Assembly (NCBI GenBank): GCA_049651845.1 | Contig: JBASCW010000023.1 | Location: 1 to 64,000 of the forward strand | DNA from: RBG-16-66-20 sp049651845 | GTDB lineage: Bacteria; Pseudomonadota; Gammaproteobacteria; Burkholderiales; SG8-39 | DNA: 64,000 nucleotides | Reading direction: 5' to 3' | Shown here: positions 8,385-15,371 of the stretch, piece after piece | Layout of the letters: every line of letters begins with the position of its first letter | Position numbering within the stretch: position 1 is the first letter of the stretch | Notes under the pieces: model-generated | Database searches by the model: none | Seen by the model: only the letters and a program-made list of their open reading frames with translations | What the model was told of the DNA's origin: nothing | Translations under genes and position numbers: made by a program

Positions 8385-8485
8385 ACATAACCGCGCGTTG
8401 CGTGCTGGCCGTCGCTCGCAGCTGAGCTGCTCCGCGCCCGCCAACGCGCGCAGCCTTGCGCGCTGCACGCAACGGTCGGTTATGT
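8385..8485. repeat. attC-like folded site 1
   Basis: ACATAACCG (8385-8393) pairs with CGGTTATGT (8477-8485). A 3-nt unpaired spacer (CGC/GGT) follows, then GTTGCGTGC (8397-8405) pairs with GCACGCAAC (8465-8473), leaving a 59-nt variable tip. This R-box/spacer/L-box/variable-tip order and the 101-nt length match integron attC sites. The outer box GTTATGT fits GTTRRRY at six of seven positions. I see no clear extrahelical bases, so function is unproven. Confidence 0.5.
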
Positions 8486-8506
8486 CTGGCGCCCCGGCCG
8501 CCTGCA

Positions 8507-8540
8507 CGTGCACACCATGCGCAAGCGCATCGTGTGCACG
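8507..8540. repeat. Near-perfect 34-nt hairpin
   Basis: CGTGCACAC (8507-8515) pairs with GTGTGCACG (8532-8540), and ATGCGC (8517-8522) with GCGCAT (8525-8530). There is one C-C mismatch and an AA loop. It is one of several hairpins with a GCAAGC tip in the central loop of the palindromic region. Confidence 0.6.
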
Positions 8541-8643
8541 CAAAGCGAGTCAGCGCGCCCGCGTGCAAGCACGCCGGCGCGAAGCGCACACGTCCCCCGG
8601 CCCGCCCAGCTCGCGCGCAACCTGTGCGCGCTCGCACCCGTCC

Positions 8644-8661
8644 GCCCCCGCAAGCGGGGGC
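8644..8661. repeat. Perfect 8-bp hairpin at the centre of the palindromic region
   Basis: GCCCCCGC-AA-GCGGGGGC. It sits within a few bases of the symmetry centre of the outer arms (about 8651), again with the GCAAGC tip. Confidence 0.55.
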
Positions 8662-8741
8662 TCCCCGTTAGCTGCGCAACTCGGGCGAGACCGCGAGGCG
8701 AGCGCGCAGCGCCGAGCCGAAGCGCTCGTTGCTCTTGCCTG

Positions 8742-8766
8742 GCGGTGACGGCGAAGCCGTGACCGC
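8742..8766. repeat. 11-bp hairpin with one mismatch
   Basis: GCGGTGACGGC-GAA-GCCGTGACCGC, with a single central G-G mismatch and a GAA loop. Its GTGACGGC stem echoes the CGTCACGGC core of the outer arms. Confidence 0.5.
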
Positions 8767-8831
8767 ACTGACTCGCTCTTAAGCGCGCAGGGTGGGTCAC
8801 GCTGCGCGCGCTCGGCGGACCGGGGCGCAAG

Positions 8832-8949
8832 ACATAACCGTGTCTTGCATGCACCGTGCGGCTAAAGCGAAGCGCAGGCCGTGCGGGTCGTGCCGCGCAC
8901 GAGCAGCTAAGCTGCGAGCGCGGCACTGCCAGGCAAGAGCCGGTTATGT
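8832..8949. repeat. attC-like folded site 2 (inverted relative to site 1)
   Basis: ACATAACCG (8832-8840) pairs with CGGTTATGT (8941-8949). After a 2-nt unpaired spacer, TCTTGC (8843-8848) pairs with GCAAGA (8933-8938). Length is 118 nt with a long variable tip. The flanks are exchanged relative to site 1: AGACATAACC is on the left here, while its complement is on the right of site 1. The two sites are therefore mirror images. A perfect hairpin, GAACCGCGCTG-G-CAGCGCGGTTC, abuts it at 8951-8973. Confidence 0.5.
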
Positions 8950-9317
8950 TGAACCGCGCTGGCAGCGCGGTTCACCCCGGGCTGCCGACTACGGCCGCCG
9001 CACAACGATGAAGGTGAACGAACGCGACGACGTAGCTCTGGCGCGGCGCGTGCGCGAACGGCACGCAAGCCTTGCACGCGCCGTGACAGGGCGGCACAGG
9101 ACAGGCGGCTAAGAGAACGACGTCGATCGCGTCGCACGTGATCGCACGTCGCGCGCACCGAATCGCTTGCGCCGGATCGCCTCCGCGGGCAAAAATGCGC
9201 CTCTAGGAAAAAAACGAATCCGGGAAGAGGCCCGCCTTCACTTTAGCTGCTGCAACTGCCGAGCGCGTCAAGGAAAAACGCCTACCGCTACGGCGAAACC
9301 GTGTCGGGCTCACTTGT

Positions 9318-10016
9318 TACGTCGATCATCTGAATAGTCCCAGAGCCGTCTATAACGACCAGCAACAACTGGTCTGGCGGCATGACCAGGCTGAACCGTT
9401 CGGCAACAATCCTCCGGATGAGAACCCCTCCGGCCTAGGAGCCTTCGAGTTCCCGCTGCGTGACGAGGGGACCTACGCGGATCGCGAGATGAATCTGCTC
9501 TACAACGTCGCGCGTTATCGCGATCTGGATGCGGGCCGGTTCATTCAGGCTGATCCGATCGGCCTGAGGGGCGGCGATCTCTCGCTGTATGTGCTCAGGG
9601 GGAACAATCCGTTGAGCTACACGGATCCACTCGGGGAGTTCGTGATTGCGCTTCCTGCCATTCCAGCAATTGGCGGCGCCATTGCAGAGGCGATCGTCGG
9701 TGGACTTGCAGCCGCTGCAATACTCTCTGTTCCGGGTGATACGAAGCAGGAAGCGAAAGGTGCAAAAGCGGCCGAAGGTCCAGCTACTGGAAAGGGTCGC
9801 TATTACTGCCAGGTGCGCTGCAACGTCTATCCGATCGGTGATTGTAAGACCTGCCCGGACATCGTCTTCGGCAATGGCTATGGTCGGACTGAGAATGAGG
9901 CATGGAATAACGCTTGGGATTCCGCAAATGCCGGAGTACCGCAGGGCTGCGGCTATCGCCATTGCCATGGTGTTGGCGGCTCCTGCAAAGGGCGCACTGG
10001 CGGCAAGGCGAGGTAA
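9318..10016 (+). pseudogene. Orphan RHS core and toxin-like tip (5'-truncated)
   Basis: RHS-core sequence starts abruptly at 9318 (YVDHLNSP), at the same core position as in the upstream RHS protein. It continues through RYRDLDAGRFIQADPIGL and NPLSYTDPLG. The same frame is closed by TAG at 9204-9206 and offers no usual start before ATG 9489, so only the last 175 aa could be translated without rearrangement. The tip (from about 9640) has a hydrophobic stretch (AIAEAIVGGLAAAAI), then a Cys/His-rich end (CQVRC, DCKTC, CGYRHCHG) that I cannot assign to a family. Orphan tips of this kind usually act as silent cassettes that replace the expressed tip by recombination in the core. The Sel1 gene 8 bp downstream is the likely immunity partner. 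Confidence 0.75.
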
Positions 10017-10024
10017 GAGAGACC

Positions 10025-10558
10025 ATGCCGGCAAATTGGACGAAAGCACAGATCGCACGAGTCCGTGCTAGAGCAAAGGCCGGGGATTCGTCGGCACAGC
10101 GCGACCTCGCCACGATGCTGGCGAGTGGAGCCCTCGGTGCGCCGAACCATCGGCAGGCCTTCAAGTGGTATCTCAAATCTGCTGAGGCCGGCGACGATGA
10201 CGCTCAATACAATCTTGGGCTGATGTACATCCTTGGTGAAGGCGTGCGGAAGAACCGCGACACCGGTCTGCGCTGGCTCAAGGCGGCTGCACGTAATGAA
10301 AACGATGTTGCCGAGGAAGTCCTGGGCCAGATCTACGAGCGTGGGGCCTTCGGGTTCCGAAAGAATCTACGTGTGGCGCTGAAGTGGTATCGCGCTGCAG
10401 CTACGCGGGGTAACAACAAAGCCAAGTTTGGTCTCGGCCTTTGCCTGTCGTTGAAGGGCACGCCGTCGCAGAGAAAAGAAGGTGCGCGATTGATTCGTCA
10501 GGCGGCAAGAGCTGGCGTCGTTGACGCCAAGAAATACCTGACCGAGAAGCGCGCTTAG
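10025..10558 (+). CDS. Sel1-repeat protein, candidate immunity protein
   Basis: 177 aa from ATG 10025. Four Sel1-like (TPR-related) repeats of about 36 aa are visible (AQRDLATMLASG, AQYNLGLMYILGEG, AEEVLGQIYERGAFG, AKFGLGLCLSLKG), each followed by an A.KWY or W.KAA helix. No signal peptide is evident, so it is cytoplasmic. Sel1 proteins often stand next to polymorphic-toxin tips. This one begins 8 bp after the orphan RHS tip. Immunity is inferred from context. A hairpin terminator follows at 10563. Confidence 0.7.
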   Translation: MPANWTKAQIARVRARAKAGDSSAQRDLATMLASGALGAPNHRQAFKWYLKSAEAGDDDAQYNLGLMYILGEGVRKNRDTGLRWLKAAARNENDVAEEVLGQIYERGAFGFRKNLRVALKWYRAAATRGNNKAKFGLGLCLSLKGTPSQRKEGARLIRQAARAGVVDAKKYLTEKRA

Positions 10559-10562
10559 TTCT

Positions 10563-10593
10563 GACGCCCGCCCTGCGCGGGCGTCGTTGTTTT
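10563..10593 (+). terminator. Rho-independent-type terminator after the Sel1 gene
   Basis: GACGCCCGC (10563-10571) pairs perfectly with GCGGGCGTC (10577-10585) across a 5-nt loop and is followed by GTTGTTTT. It also lies at the convergent 3' end of the XRE2 gene. Confidence 0.7.
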
Positions 10594-10981
10594 ACCGGCT
10601 CGCCTGGGCGAGCATGGCCTCCAGTACTTCCATGACGGCGCGCTGCTTGGGCTTGGGGAGCGCGGAGAGGCGTTCGAGCTGCTGCTGGAGCTTAGGCGTG
10701 GGCCCGCGCTTGGCGGCCGGGCGCTGGTCCTCGCCGATCAGCACTTCGAGGCTGACGCCGAGCGCGCGCGCCAGGCGCGGCAGCAGCGAGGCGGGCACGC
10801 GCAGGCGCGCGACCTCGTAGGAGGCGACCTGCTGCTGGGTGGTGCCGATCGCCTCGGCGAGGGCCTGCTGGGTGAGCCCCTGTTCCTTCCTCAGCTGGGC
10901 GATGCGCTCGGCCAGTTCGCGAAAGAACCTCTTCTCCTCTTGCGACATCGTATCGACGGTCGGGTGCGTGATCGGTGTCAT
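10592..10981 (-). CDS. XRE-family HTH regulator (module copy 2)
   Basis: 129 aa from ATG 10981. A GTG at 10999 and an ATG at 10948 are alternatives, and none has a strong ribosome binding site. The Cro/C1 HTH is clear (RIAQLRKEQGLTQQALAEAIG, TTQQQVASYE, LGVSLEVLIGE), followed by a basic helical tail (PKLQQQLERLSALPKPKQR). Architecture matches the XRE protein of copy 1, but residues in the recognition helix differ, in keeping with a different operator sequence. It is divergent from primase copy 2 and convergent with the Sel1 gene. Confidence 0.83.
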   Translation of the reverse strand: MTPITHPTVDTMSQEEKRFFRELAERIAQLRKEQGLTQQALAEAIGTTQQQVASYEVARLRVPASLLPRLARALGVSLEVLIGEDQRPAAKRGPTPKLQQQLERLSALPKPKQRAVMEVLEAMLAQASR

Positions 10982-11011
10982 GAGGATAAGGGTGGGCACG
11001 CGGTATTGCGG

Positions 11012-11039
11012 TTGACTCTACACCAACATGGTGTAATCT
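11012..11039 (+). promoter_or_regulatory. Putative promoter with overlapping operator for module copy 2
   Basis: TTGACT (11012-11017) and TAATCT (11034-11039) are separated by 16 bp. The spacer holds the perfect inverted repeat TACACCA-ACA-TGGTGTA (11019-11035), 17 bp. Geometry is the same as in copy 1 while the sequence differs, as expected if each XRE repressor has its own site. The primase ATG is 62 bp downstream. Confidence 0.65.
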
Positions 11040-11100
11040 GCCACTCGAATTAAAAACTTCCAAACCCCCTTGACAGGTTTTTAGCCGGAGGCCCGATTCG

Positions 11101-14100
11101 ATGGCGCGCATCCCCGAGGAAGAGATCGAACGCATCAAGCGCGAGGTATCGCTCGAGCGGCTGGTGGAGGCCTCGGGGGTGGAGCTGAAGAAGAAGGGCA
11201 AGGATCTCTTCGGCCGCTGCCCCTTCCACGCACCCGACGAGACGCCGAGCTTCTCGGTGACGCCGGCAAAGAATCTGTGGAATTGCCTGGGTGCGTGCAA
11301 CGAAGGCGGCGACGTGTTCGCCTGGGTGATGAAGCGAAACGGCGTGAGCTTCCGCCACGCCTACGAGCTGCTGCGCGAGGGCTTGGGCGCGGTGGGCACC
11401 TCGCCGGTGAAGAAGACGACCGTGCGCGCCTTGCCGGCGCCGGTGTCCTTCGATGCGGACGACCAGGCGCTGCGCAACCAGGTGGCGCTCGTCTACTACA
11501 CAGGCGAGCTGAAACGCTCGCCCGAGGCCCTGGCCTACCTTAAGTCGCGCGGCATCGATCACCCCGAGGCGATCGAGAAGTTCCGACTCGGCTTCGCCAA
11601 CCGCACCCTTGGCCTTCGCCTGCCGAACAGCCAGCGTGTCACCGGGAGCCAGATCCGCGAGCGGCTGCAGCGCGTGGGGATCCTGCGCGAGTCCGGGCAC
11701 GAGCACTTCAACGGCTCGCTCGTCATCCCTGTCGTAGATGAGGCGGGGAACGTGGTCGAGATGTACGGGCGGAGGATCGTGCGGCCGGCGAGCACGCGCG
11801 CGGCGAAGCATCTGTACCTGCCCGAGGAGTGCCGTGGGCCGTCGCGCGGGGTGTGGAACGTCGATGCGCTCATGGCCTCGAAGGAGATCATCCTCTGCGA
11901 AGCGCTGATCGATGCGCTGACCTTCTGGTGCGCGGGCTATCGCAACGTGACGAGCGCTTACGGTGCCGGCGTGTTCACCGAGGAAATGCTCGGTGCGATG
12001 AAGCGCCACGGCACCGAGCGCGTGCTGATCGCTTACGACCGGGACGAGCCGGGAGACAAAGGCGCGGCAGAGGTTGCCGAGCGCCTTACCGCCGCAGGGA
12101 TCGAGTCCTGGCGCGTCGAGTTCCCGAAGGGGATGGACGCGAACGAGTACGCGCTGAAGGTGCAGCCCGCGGCGAAATCGCTCGGCATCGCGATCCGCAA
12201 AGCGCTGTGGCTTGGCAAGGGGAGAGCGCCCGAAGCCTTGCCCACGTCGGCGCCCGTGGTGATCGAGGCGGCGGCCCACGTCGAGCTGCCGGCGCCGGCA
12301 GTGGAAGAGCCTCGCGCGAGCGCGCGTGCGCGCGCGGCTTCTTCTTTAGCTGCTGAATTAGCTGCTAAGGAAAAAACCGAAACCCAGGACACCGCGCAGC
12401 CGCGCGTAGAGGCCTCGCCGGCGCCAGCGTCTCCCGTCGCGCCGGGACCGAGCGCGCCGGGCGACGAGGCCGAAGTGAGCGAGGCCGAGATCGCGCTCGC
12501 GTACGGTGATCGCTCGTATCGCGTGCGGGGCCTGGCGAAGAACACGAGCTACGAGATCCTCAAGGTCAACGTCCTGGCCGCGCGCGGCGATCGCTTCCAC
12601 GTGGACACGGTGGACCTGCGCAACTCGAAGCAGAGAACGTCCTACATCCAGCAGGCGGCGCTCGAACTGGAACTGCGCGAGGACATCGTCAAGGACGACC
12701 TGGGCAAGCTCTTCTTCAAGCTCGAAGCGATGCGCGACGAGGCGATCGAGCGCGCGATGGAACCGAAGGCGTCGCCAGCCGTCGCGATGGCTGAGCCCGA
12801 ACGAGAGGCGGCGCTCGCGCTGCTGCGCTCGCCGCAGTTGATCGAGCGCATCCTCGTCGACCTGGAGGCCTGCGGGCTGGTCGGTGAGCGCACGAACAAG
12901 CTCGTGGGCTATCTCGCCGCCACGTCGCGCAAGCTCGATTCACCGCTCGCGGTGCTGGTGCAGTCATCGAGCGCGGCGGGCAAATCGACGTTGATGGACG
13001 CGGTGCTCGCGATGATGCCGGAGGAAGAGCGCGTCAAATACAGTGCGATGACGGGACAGGCGCTCTTTTACGGCGAGGACCTCAAGCACAAGATCCTCGC
13101 CATCGTCGAAGAGGAAGGAGCCGCACGCGCATCCTATGCGCTGAAGCTCCTGCACTCCGAAGGCGAGCTGACGATCGCGAGCACCGGTAAGGACCCGGTG
13201 ACGGGGAACCTCGTCACACAACCGTATCGCGTGGAAGGCCCGACGATGCTCTTTACGACGACGACTGCGGCCGAGATCGATCCGGAGTTGCAGAATCGCT
13301 GCCTGGTCCTCGCGGTGGACGAGTCGAGGGAACAGACGCAGGCGATCCATCGGCTGCAGAGGGACAAGCGCACGCTCGACGGCATGGCGCGCAAAGCGAA
13401 ACGCAAAGAGCTTCAGCGCCTGCACCAGAACGCGCAGCGGCTCTTGAAACCGTTGGAAGTCCTGAACCCGTACTCCGACCGGCTCACCTTCCCGGACCAG
13501 GCGACGCGCATGCGGCGCGATCACGAAAAGTACCTGACGCTGATCGATGTCATCGCGCTCGTGCACCAGCACCGGCGCGAGCTGCGGCTCACGGTGCGCG
13601 ATGGCCAGCCGATCGAGTACGTCGAGGCGACTTTGGAAGACGTGGCGCTCGCCAACGAATTGGCGCACGAGGTGCTCGGGCGCTCGTTGGATGAATTGCC
13701 GCCGCAGACGCGCCGCGTGCTGGAAGCGGTCGACGCGTTCGTCGCGGCGCGCGCGAAGGCGCAGGCGATCGAACGGGCTCAGGTGCGCTTCAGTCGGCGC
13801 AAGCTGCGCGAGGCGACGAGCGTGGGCGACACGCAGCTGCGGCTGCACCTGGATCGCCTGGTTGAACTCGAATACGTGCTCACGCGGCGCGATGGCGCAG
13901 GCGGCCGTTTCGTCTACGAGCTCGTGTACGACGGCGCGGGGCAAGACGGGAAACCGTTCGTGCCGGGGCTGATCGACGTGGCGGCGCTCAAAGCCACGGC
14001 TACGACGGCGGAAGTCGCGGGAGTAAAGAGCGAACTCGCGGGGCGATTGCGGGGCGTTCGCGGCCCGATTGCGGGGGGGGCCGCGGGGCGAGCAAATCGC

Positions 14101-14115
14101 CGGAGAACCGCATGA
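11101..14115 (+). CDS. CHC2/Toprim primase-ATPase (module copy 2), tail frameshifted
   Basis: 1004 aa as read. Closely similar to copy 1 over the CHC2 finger (C40, H43, C62, C66), Toprim motifs (CEALIDAL, AYDRDEP) and Walker A (SAAGKST), but with a shorter GEDLK segment. The linker diverges except for the perfectly conserved TTAGCTGCT block. At about 14073 the frame departs from that of copy 1. The tail matching copy 1 (ending DDDDAAP and overlapping the recombinase start by 14 bp) continues in the +1 frame to 14260. The switch coincides with a run of eight Gs inside an 11-bp tandem repeat array: one unit is 12 bp long. It may be a real mutation, phase variation or a sequencing slip. The catalytic domains are unaffected. 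Confidence 0.8.
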   Translation: MARIPEEEIERIKREVSLERLVEASGVELKKKGKDLFGRCPFHAPDETPSFSVTPAKNLWNCLGACNEGGDVFAWVMKRNGVSFRHAYELLREGLGAVGTSPVKKTTVRALPAPVSFDADDQALRNQVALVYYTGELKRSPEALAYLKSRGIDHPEAIEKFRLGFANRTLGLRLPNSQRVTGSQIRERLQRVGILRESGHEHFNGSLVIPVVDEAGNVVEMYGRRIVRPASTRAAKHLYLPEECRGPSRGVWNVDALMASKEIILCEALIDALTFWCAGYRNVTSAYGAGVFTEEMLGAMKRHGTERVLIAYDRDEPGDKGAAEVAERLTAAGIESWRVEFPKGMDANEYALKVQPAAKSLGIAIRKALWLGKGRAPEALPTSAPVVIEAAAHVELPAPAVEEPRASARARAASSLAAELAAKEKTETQDTAQPRVEASPAPASPVAPGPSAPGDEAEVSEAEIALAYGDRSYRVRGLAKNTSYEILKVNVLAARGDRFHVDTVDLRNSKQRTSYIQQAALELELREDIVKDDLGKLFFKLEAMRDEAIERAMEPKASPAVAMAEPEREAALALLRSPQLIERILVDLEACGLVGERTNKLVGYLAATSRKLDSPLAVLVQSSSAAGKSTLMDAVLAMMPEEERVKYSAMTGQALFYGEDLKHKILAIVEEEGAARASYALKLLHSEGELTIASTGKDPVTGNLVTQPYRVEGPTMLFTTTTAAEIDPELQNRCLVLAVDESREQTQAIHRLQRDKRTLDGMARKAKRKELQRLHQNAQRLLKPLEVLNPYSDRLTFPDQATRMRRDHEKYLTLIDVIALVHQHRRELRLTVRDGQPIEYVEATLEDVALANELAHEVLGRSLDELPPQTRRVLEAVDAFVAARAKAQAIERAQVRFSRRKLREATSVGDTQLRLHLDRLVELEYVLTRRDGAGGRFVYELVYDGAGQDGKPFVPGLIDVAALKATATTAEVAGVKSELAGRLRGVRGPIAGGAAGRANRRRTA
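12330..12381 (+). repeat. Conserved linker block with two TTAGCTGCT motifs (copy 2)
   Basis: TTAGCTGCT at 12346-12354 and 12358-12366 sits inside a block identical to 5153-5206 in copy 1. Flanking linker sequence differs between copies. A further exact 9-mer is at 14216-14224, just before the recombinase start. Confidence 0.55.
14040..14084 (+). repeat. 11-bp tandem repeats with a one-base expansion (copy 2)
   Basis: The units are GGGGCGATTGC (14040), GGGGCGTTCGC (14051), GGCCCGATTGC (14062) and a fourth of 12 bp starting with eight Gs (14073-14084). The extra base in the fourth unit is where the reading frame departs from that of copy 1. The array occupies the same place in the gene as the differently worded 11-bp array of copy 1. 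Confidence 0.65.
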
Positions 14116-14260
14116 ATCGGGCGTCTCCGAGGAATCGACCCCGGAAACTGCAAAAACGCATAGCAAGAAGGGAAACGGTTCGGAGTCGTCGTACACGCAG
14201 AAACGCGTCCTACCCTTAGCTGCTGCCGGCGTCGGGGACGACGACGATGCTGCGCCGTAA
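14082..14260 (+). pseudogene. Out-of-frame C-terminal tail of primase copy 2
   Basis: In frame +1 relative to the primase, this stretch encodes a tail like that of copy 1: basic and charged, containing KTHSKKGNG then VLPLAAAG and DDDDAAP. It stops with TAA at 14258-14260, giving the same 14-bp overlap with the recombinase gene as in copy 1. Removing one G from the 14073-14080 run would join it to the primase. Confidence 0.65.
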
Positions 14261-15347
14261 GAAGGCCCGCGGCCGTCGCGCGCGCGACTGGGATCTGGCC
14301 GACAACGCGCTCACGCACGCCTACAACGAGTTCCTCGAATGGTCGGGCGTCACCGGCTGCACTGACGCCACGATCGAGACGCGCCGCCAGAGCTTGCGCG
14401 TGTTCCTGCTCTGGTGCGCCGAGCGCTCGATCGCCAAGCCCCAGGACCTGACGCTGCCGATCCTCGAGCGCTACCAGCGTTACCTCTATCACTACCGCAA
14501 GACCAACGGCGCACCGCTCGGGTTCATCTCGCAGAGATCGCGCCTCGTGCCGCTCAAGACCTTCTTCAAGTGGCTGACCCGGTCGCGGTTCATCCTCTAC
14601 AACCCGGCCTCGGAACTCGTGCTGCCGCGACCGCCGAAGAGATTGCCCCGGCACATCTTCACCATGCAGGAGATCGAGACGATTGCGGGAAGCTGCGATC
14701 TGGCGACGCCGCAGGGGCTGCGCGATCGGGCGCTCCTGGAGCTGCTCTACTCAAGCGGCGTGCGCCGCATGGAGGCCGCGCGCTTGAAGGTGTACGACCT
14801 GGACCTGGATGGCGGCGCGCTCTTCATCCGCGAAGGCAAGGGGCGCAAGGACCGCATGGCGCCAATCGGCGAGCGCGCCTGCCGGTGGCTGGCGAAGTAC
14901 ATCGCGGACGTGCGGCCTCAGCTCGTGGTCGAACCGGACGAGCAGTGGCTCTTCCTCACCGATTACGGCGAGCCGATGCTCAAGGACCGGCTCGGGCACC
15001 TGGTGCGCGGCTACATCGAGCGCGCCGGCTACACCTTCCCCGGGTCGTGTCACCTGTTTCGCCATGCGATGGCCACGCACATGCTGGAGAACGGGGCCGA
15101 TATCCGCTTCATCCAGGCGATGCTCGGGCACGCCAAGCTCACCACCACCGAGATCTACACCCAGGTGTCGATCCTGAAGTTGAAGGAGATCCACTCGGCC
15201 ACGCACCCGGCGCGGCTGGGAGGCGCCAGGAGCGACGCGACGGCCTCAGGGAAGGCGAACCCCGCACCGGCCGACGAGAACGCGCGCAGCGCGCTTCTGG
15301 CCACGCTGGAGGCCGAAGGCGACGAGGAGGAAGCCGCAGCACCCTGA
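14247..15347 (+). CDS. Tyrosine recombinase/integrase (module copy 2)
   Basis: 366 aa, highly similar to copy 1 through the SAM-like and catalytic domains. Catalytic residues are present: Arg in YSSGVRRMEA, HLFRHAMATH, LGHAKLTTT and Tyr in TEIYTQVS. The C-terminal tail after THPARLGG is shorter and more diverged (ending EEEAAAP). Its TGA (15345-15347) lies within the first bases of the inverted-repeat arm that in copy 1 starts 10 bp after the stop. Only 29 bp of that arm remain before the IS element, so this copy has lost the palindromic region that may be its substrate. Confidence 0.9.
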   Translation: MLRRKKARGRRARDWDLADNALTHAYNEFLEWSGVTGCTDATIETRRQSLRVFLLWCAERSIAKPQDLTLPILERYQRYLYHYRKTNGAPLGFISQRSRLVPLKTFFKWLTRSRFILYNPASELVLPRPPKRLPRHIFTMQEIETIAGSCDLATPQGLRDRALLELLYSSGVRRMEAARLKVYDLDLDGGALFIREGKGRKDRMAPIGERACRWLAKYIADVRPQLVVEPDEQWLFLTDYGEPMLKDRLGHLVRGYIERAGYTFPGSCHLFRHAMATHMLENGADIRFIQAMLGHAKLTTTEIYTQVSILKLKEIHSATHPARLGGARSDATASGKANPAPADENARSALLATLEAEGDEEEAAAP

Positions 15348-15371
15348 CCGCCCCGTCACGGCGCGTGCTAG
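15343..15371. repeat. Remnant of the left palindromic arm
   Basis: These 29 bp are identical to 8202-8230 next to recombinase copy 1. They end at the CTAG where the IS element begins; the rest of the roughly 900-bp region is missing here. Confidence 0.75.

Larger units (their letters stand above)
8202..9100. repeat. Large nested inverted-repeat region with attC-like sites
   Basis: This roughly 900-bp stretch has no credible gene. Its two ends, 8202-8271 and 9031-9100, are inverted copies of each other (about 80% identical over 70 bp, with a 19-bp perfect core). Inside, TTCAACATAACCG (8381) is mirrored by CGGTTATGTTGAA (8941), and CGGTTATGTCT (8477) is mirrored by AGACATAACCG (8830). The region is thus two inverted copies of a roughly 280-bp unit around a 340-bp hairpin-rich loop. 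Each unit contains a folded site of 100-120 nt. The Arg-rich open frames here are composition artefacts. Likely roles are recombination site, replication origin or termini of the primase-recombinase element. The first 29 bp recur after the recombinase of copy 2 (15343-15371). Confidence 0.75.

Noticed and set aside
8224..8926. Several Arg/Ala/Pro-rich open frames on both strands in the palindromic region
   Set aside because: Composition follows from the GC-rich inverted repeats, no ribosome binding sites or domains are seen, and the frames conflict with each other.
7059..9100. Classical integron (intI plus attC array)
   Set aside because: The recombinase shows no evident IntI-specific insertion, there is no attI/Pc arrangement and no cassette genes between the two folded sites, and the core box deviates from GTTRRRY. 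The attC resemblance is kept only as a structural analogy.
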